DNA from: Megalopta genalis
Taxonomy: Eukaryota > Arthropoda > Insecta > Hymenoptera > Halictidae
DNA: 64,000 bases
Direction of reading: 5' to 3'
Assembly (NCBI RefSeq): GCF_051020955.1
Contig: NW_027476517.1
Location: 124,001 to 188,000 of the forward strand
A model generated the notes under the pieces. It was not told the origin of the DNA. It made no database searches and was given only the letters and a program-made list of their open reading frames with translations. This document shows positions 63,856 to 64,000 of the stretch, in pieces. A program made the translations under genes and the position numbers. Every line of letters begins with the position of its first letter. Positions within the stretch are counted from its first letter, which is position 1.

Positions 63856-64000
63856 GCATGGATTTGAAGGTAAACCTTCTATTTCGCATTGATTTGAAGC
63901 TAAATCATGTGCATCGTATGGATTTTGAAGCTAACTTGTCTTTCTTCGACTGCATTTGAAGCTATATCACATATATCCCAAGTGTTTGAAGCTAAATCAT

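Larger units (their letters stand above)
1..64000. repeat. Satellite array of 30-base monomers filling the window
   Basis: A 30-base monomer repeats head to tail in one orientation over the entire window. The invariant part is TTTGAAGCTA; the rest varies by monomer type. The spacing of GAAGCT is 30 bases almost everywhere, so the motif keeps the same phase for many kilobases (for example 47.6-50.8 kb). No stretch longer than about one monomer falls outside the pattern. Both window ends are inside monomers, so the array continues on both sides. Monomer types on the + strand are b (CTATATCACTTATATCGCAA), c (ATCATTTGTTTCGCATGG), d (AACCTTCTACATCGCATTG), e (ATCATGTGTTTCGCATGG) and a (AACTCGTTTGTTTCGCCTGC). 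No tRNA, rRNA, transposon end or unique gene is visible. The array scale argues for a eukaryotic heterochromatic locus; the species is unknown. Confidence 0.97.
40211..64000. repeat. Family B block 6 (long)
   Basis: Almost 24 kb of family B. Units of 150 and 210 bases are mixed, marked by TGATGTTAAATC, CCCTCCATTTG, CCACTCCATTTG, ATAGCATTGATTTG and GAAGCTTAATC. Phase is very regular. The few length changes include GAAAACTATATC near 41424, GCGAAAATC near 45266, GCATAAGTC near 46047, ATATATTTCGC near 54995 and CTCATAATC near 57659. The block is built from several recent duplications, annotated separately. No gene is supported. Confidence 0.85.

Noticed and set aside
1..64000. CRISPR array (about 30-base repeat period)
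   Set aside because: There are no spacers: each 30 bases is itself a variant of the same monomer, with no unique sequence between repeats, no leader and no cas genes.
1..64000. One giant repetitive protein gene with a reassigned stop codon
   Set aside because: The + frame with longest runs is stopped by both TAG (GGATTAG, CGCTAG) and TGA (CACTGATATC, ACCAAGTGA), and the - frame by TAA and TAG. No single reassignment opens any frame across the window, and uncompensated one-base length changes break all of them.
1..64000. Numerous 60-300 codon open frames on both strands as separate genes
   Set aside because: They overlap each other on both strands, recur at the duplication offsets, and are all translations of the same monomers.
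1..64000. Introns joining short open frames into one spliced gene
   Set aside because: No non-repeat sequence, branch or splice-like pattern distinguishes any part of the array, and frames end at stops inside ordinary monomers rather than at consistent GT/AG borders.
1..64000. CENP-B box in the monomer
   Set aside because: The monomer's TTCGCATGGA does not continue into the CGGG part of the CENP-B box, so I see no match to that motif.
1..64000. Transposon or retroelement insertions within the array
   Set aside because: No terminal repeats, target-site duplications, poly-A tails or coding remnants were seen; the only long homopolymer runs are T7-T8 tracts inside monomers.

Overview
The whole window is one continuous tandem-repeat (satellite) array. 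A 30-base monomer repeats from the first base to the last, roughly 2,100 times, with no unique sequence, no recognisable gene, no RNA gene and no transposon. Every monomer carries the core TTTGAAGCTA, followed by a more variable half that ends in CGCATGGA, CGCATTGA, CGCAAGTA, CCTGCA or a close variant. The typical monomer has 10 G/C in 30. Both window edges cut through monomers, so the true array is longer. An array of this size with no genes points to a eukaryotic chromosome (centromeric, subtelomeric or other heterochromatic block); the sequence does not let me name the organism.

The monomers fall into five types, which I call a to e. On the + strand they follow the order b-c-d-e-a, giving a 150-base higher-order unit. 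Two array families alternate in blocks. Family A (about 1-6975, 8891-15520, 19791-25300, 26441-30620, 34221-38380, 39761-40210) uses the 150-base unit. It is marked by GGATTAGAAGC, AAGTTTATCGC and a paired 31-base plus 29-base monomer. Family B (about 6976-8890, 15521-19790, 25301-26440, 30621-34220, 38381-39760, 40211-64000) is marked by CTGATGTTAAATC, CCCTCCATTT and GAAGCTTAATC. It often adds an extra d-e pair, making a 210-base, seven-monomer unit. Block edges are approximate, since single monomers of one family occur inside the other.

On top of this lie large, recent duplications of 0.9 to 5 kb whose offsets are close to whole numbers of monomers. They include two tandem 1,560-base copies (59.1-62.3 kb), a 3.66-kb tandem duplication (50.75-58.1 kb), 1.83-kb copies (38.2-41.4 kb) and a 5.3-kb offset pair (21.7-26.4 versus 27.0-32.15 kb). 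This is what unequal exchange or replication slippage produces. The 20.0-36.5 kb segment is dense in single-base indels that differ between otherwise matching copies, which suggests lower base accuracy of the assembly there.

Because 30 is a multiple of three, any frame without a stop in the common monomers stays open for hundreds of bases. This creates many repetitive open frames on both strands (longest 518 codons on +, 199 on -). All frames are interrupted repeatedly, no frame stays open across the array, and variation in the best-looking frame is mostly amino-acid changing. I therefore annotate no protein-coding gene. The - strand frame, a 10-residue repeat around L-A-S-N-x-C, is noted as a possible relic of a coding minisatellite, but the evidence leans against it.
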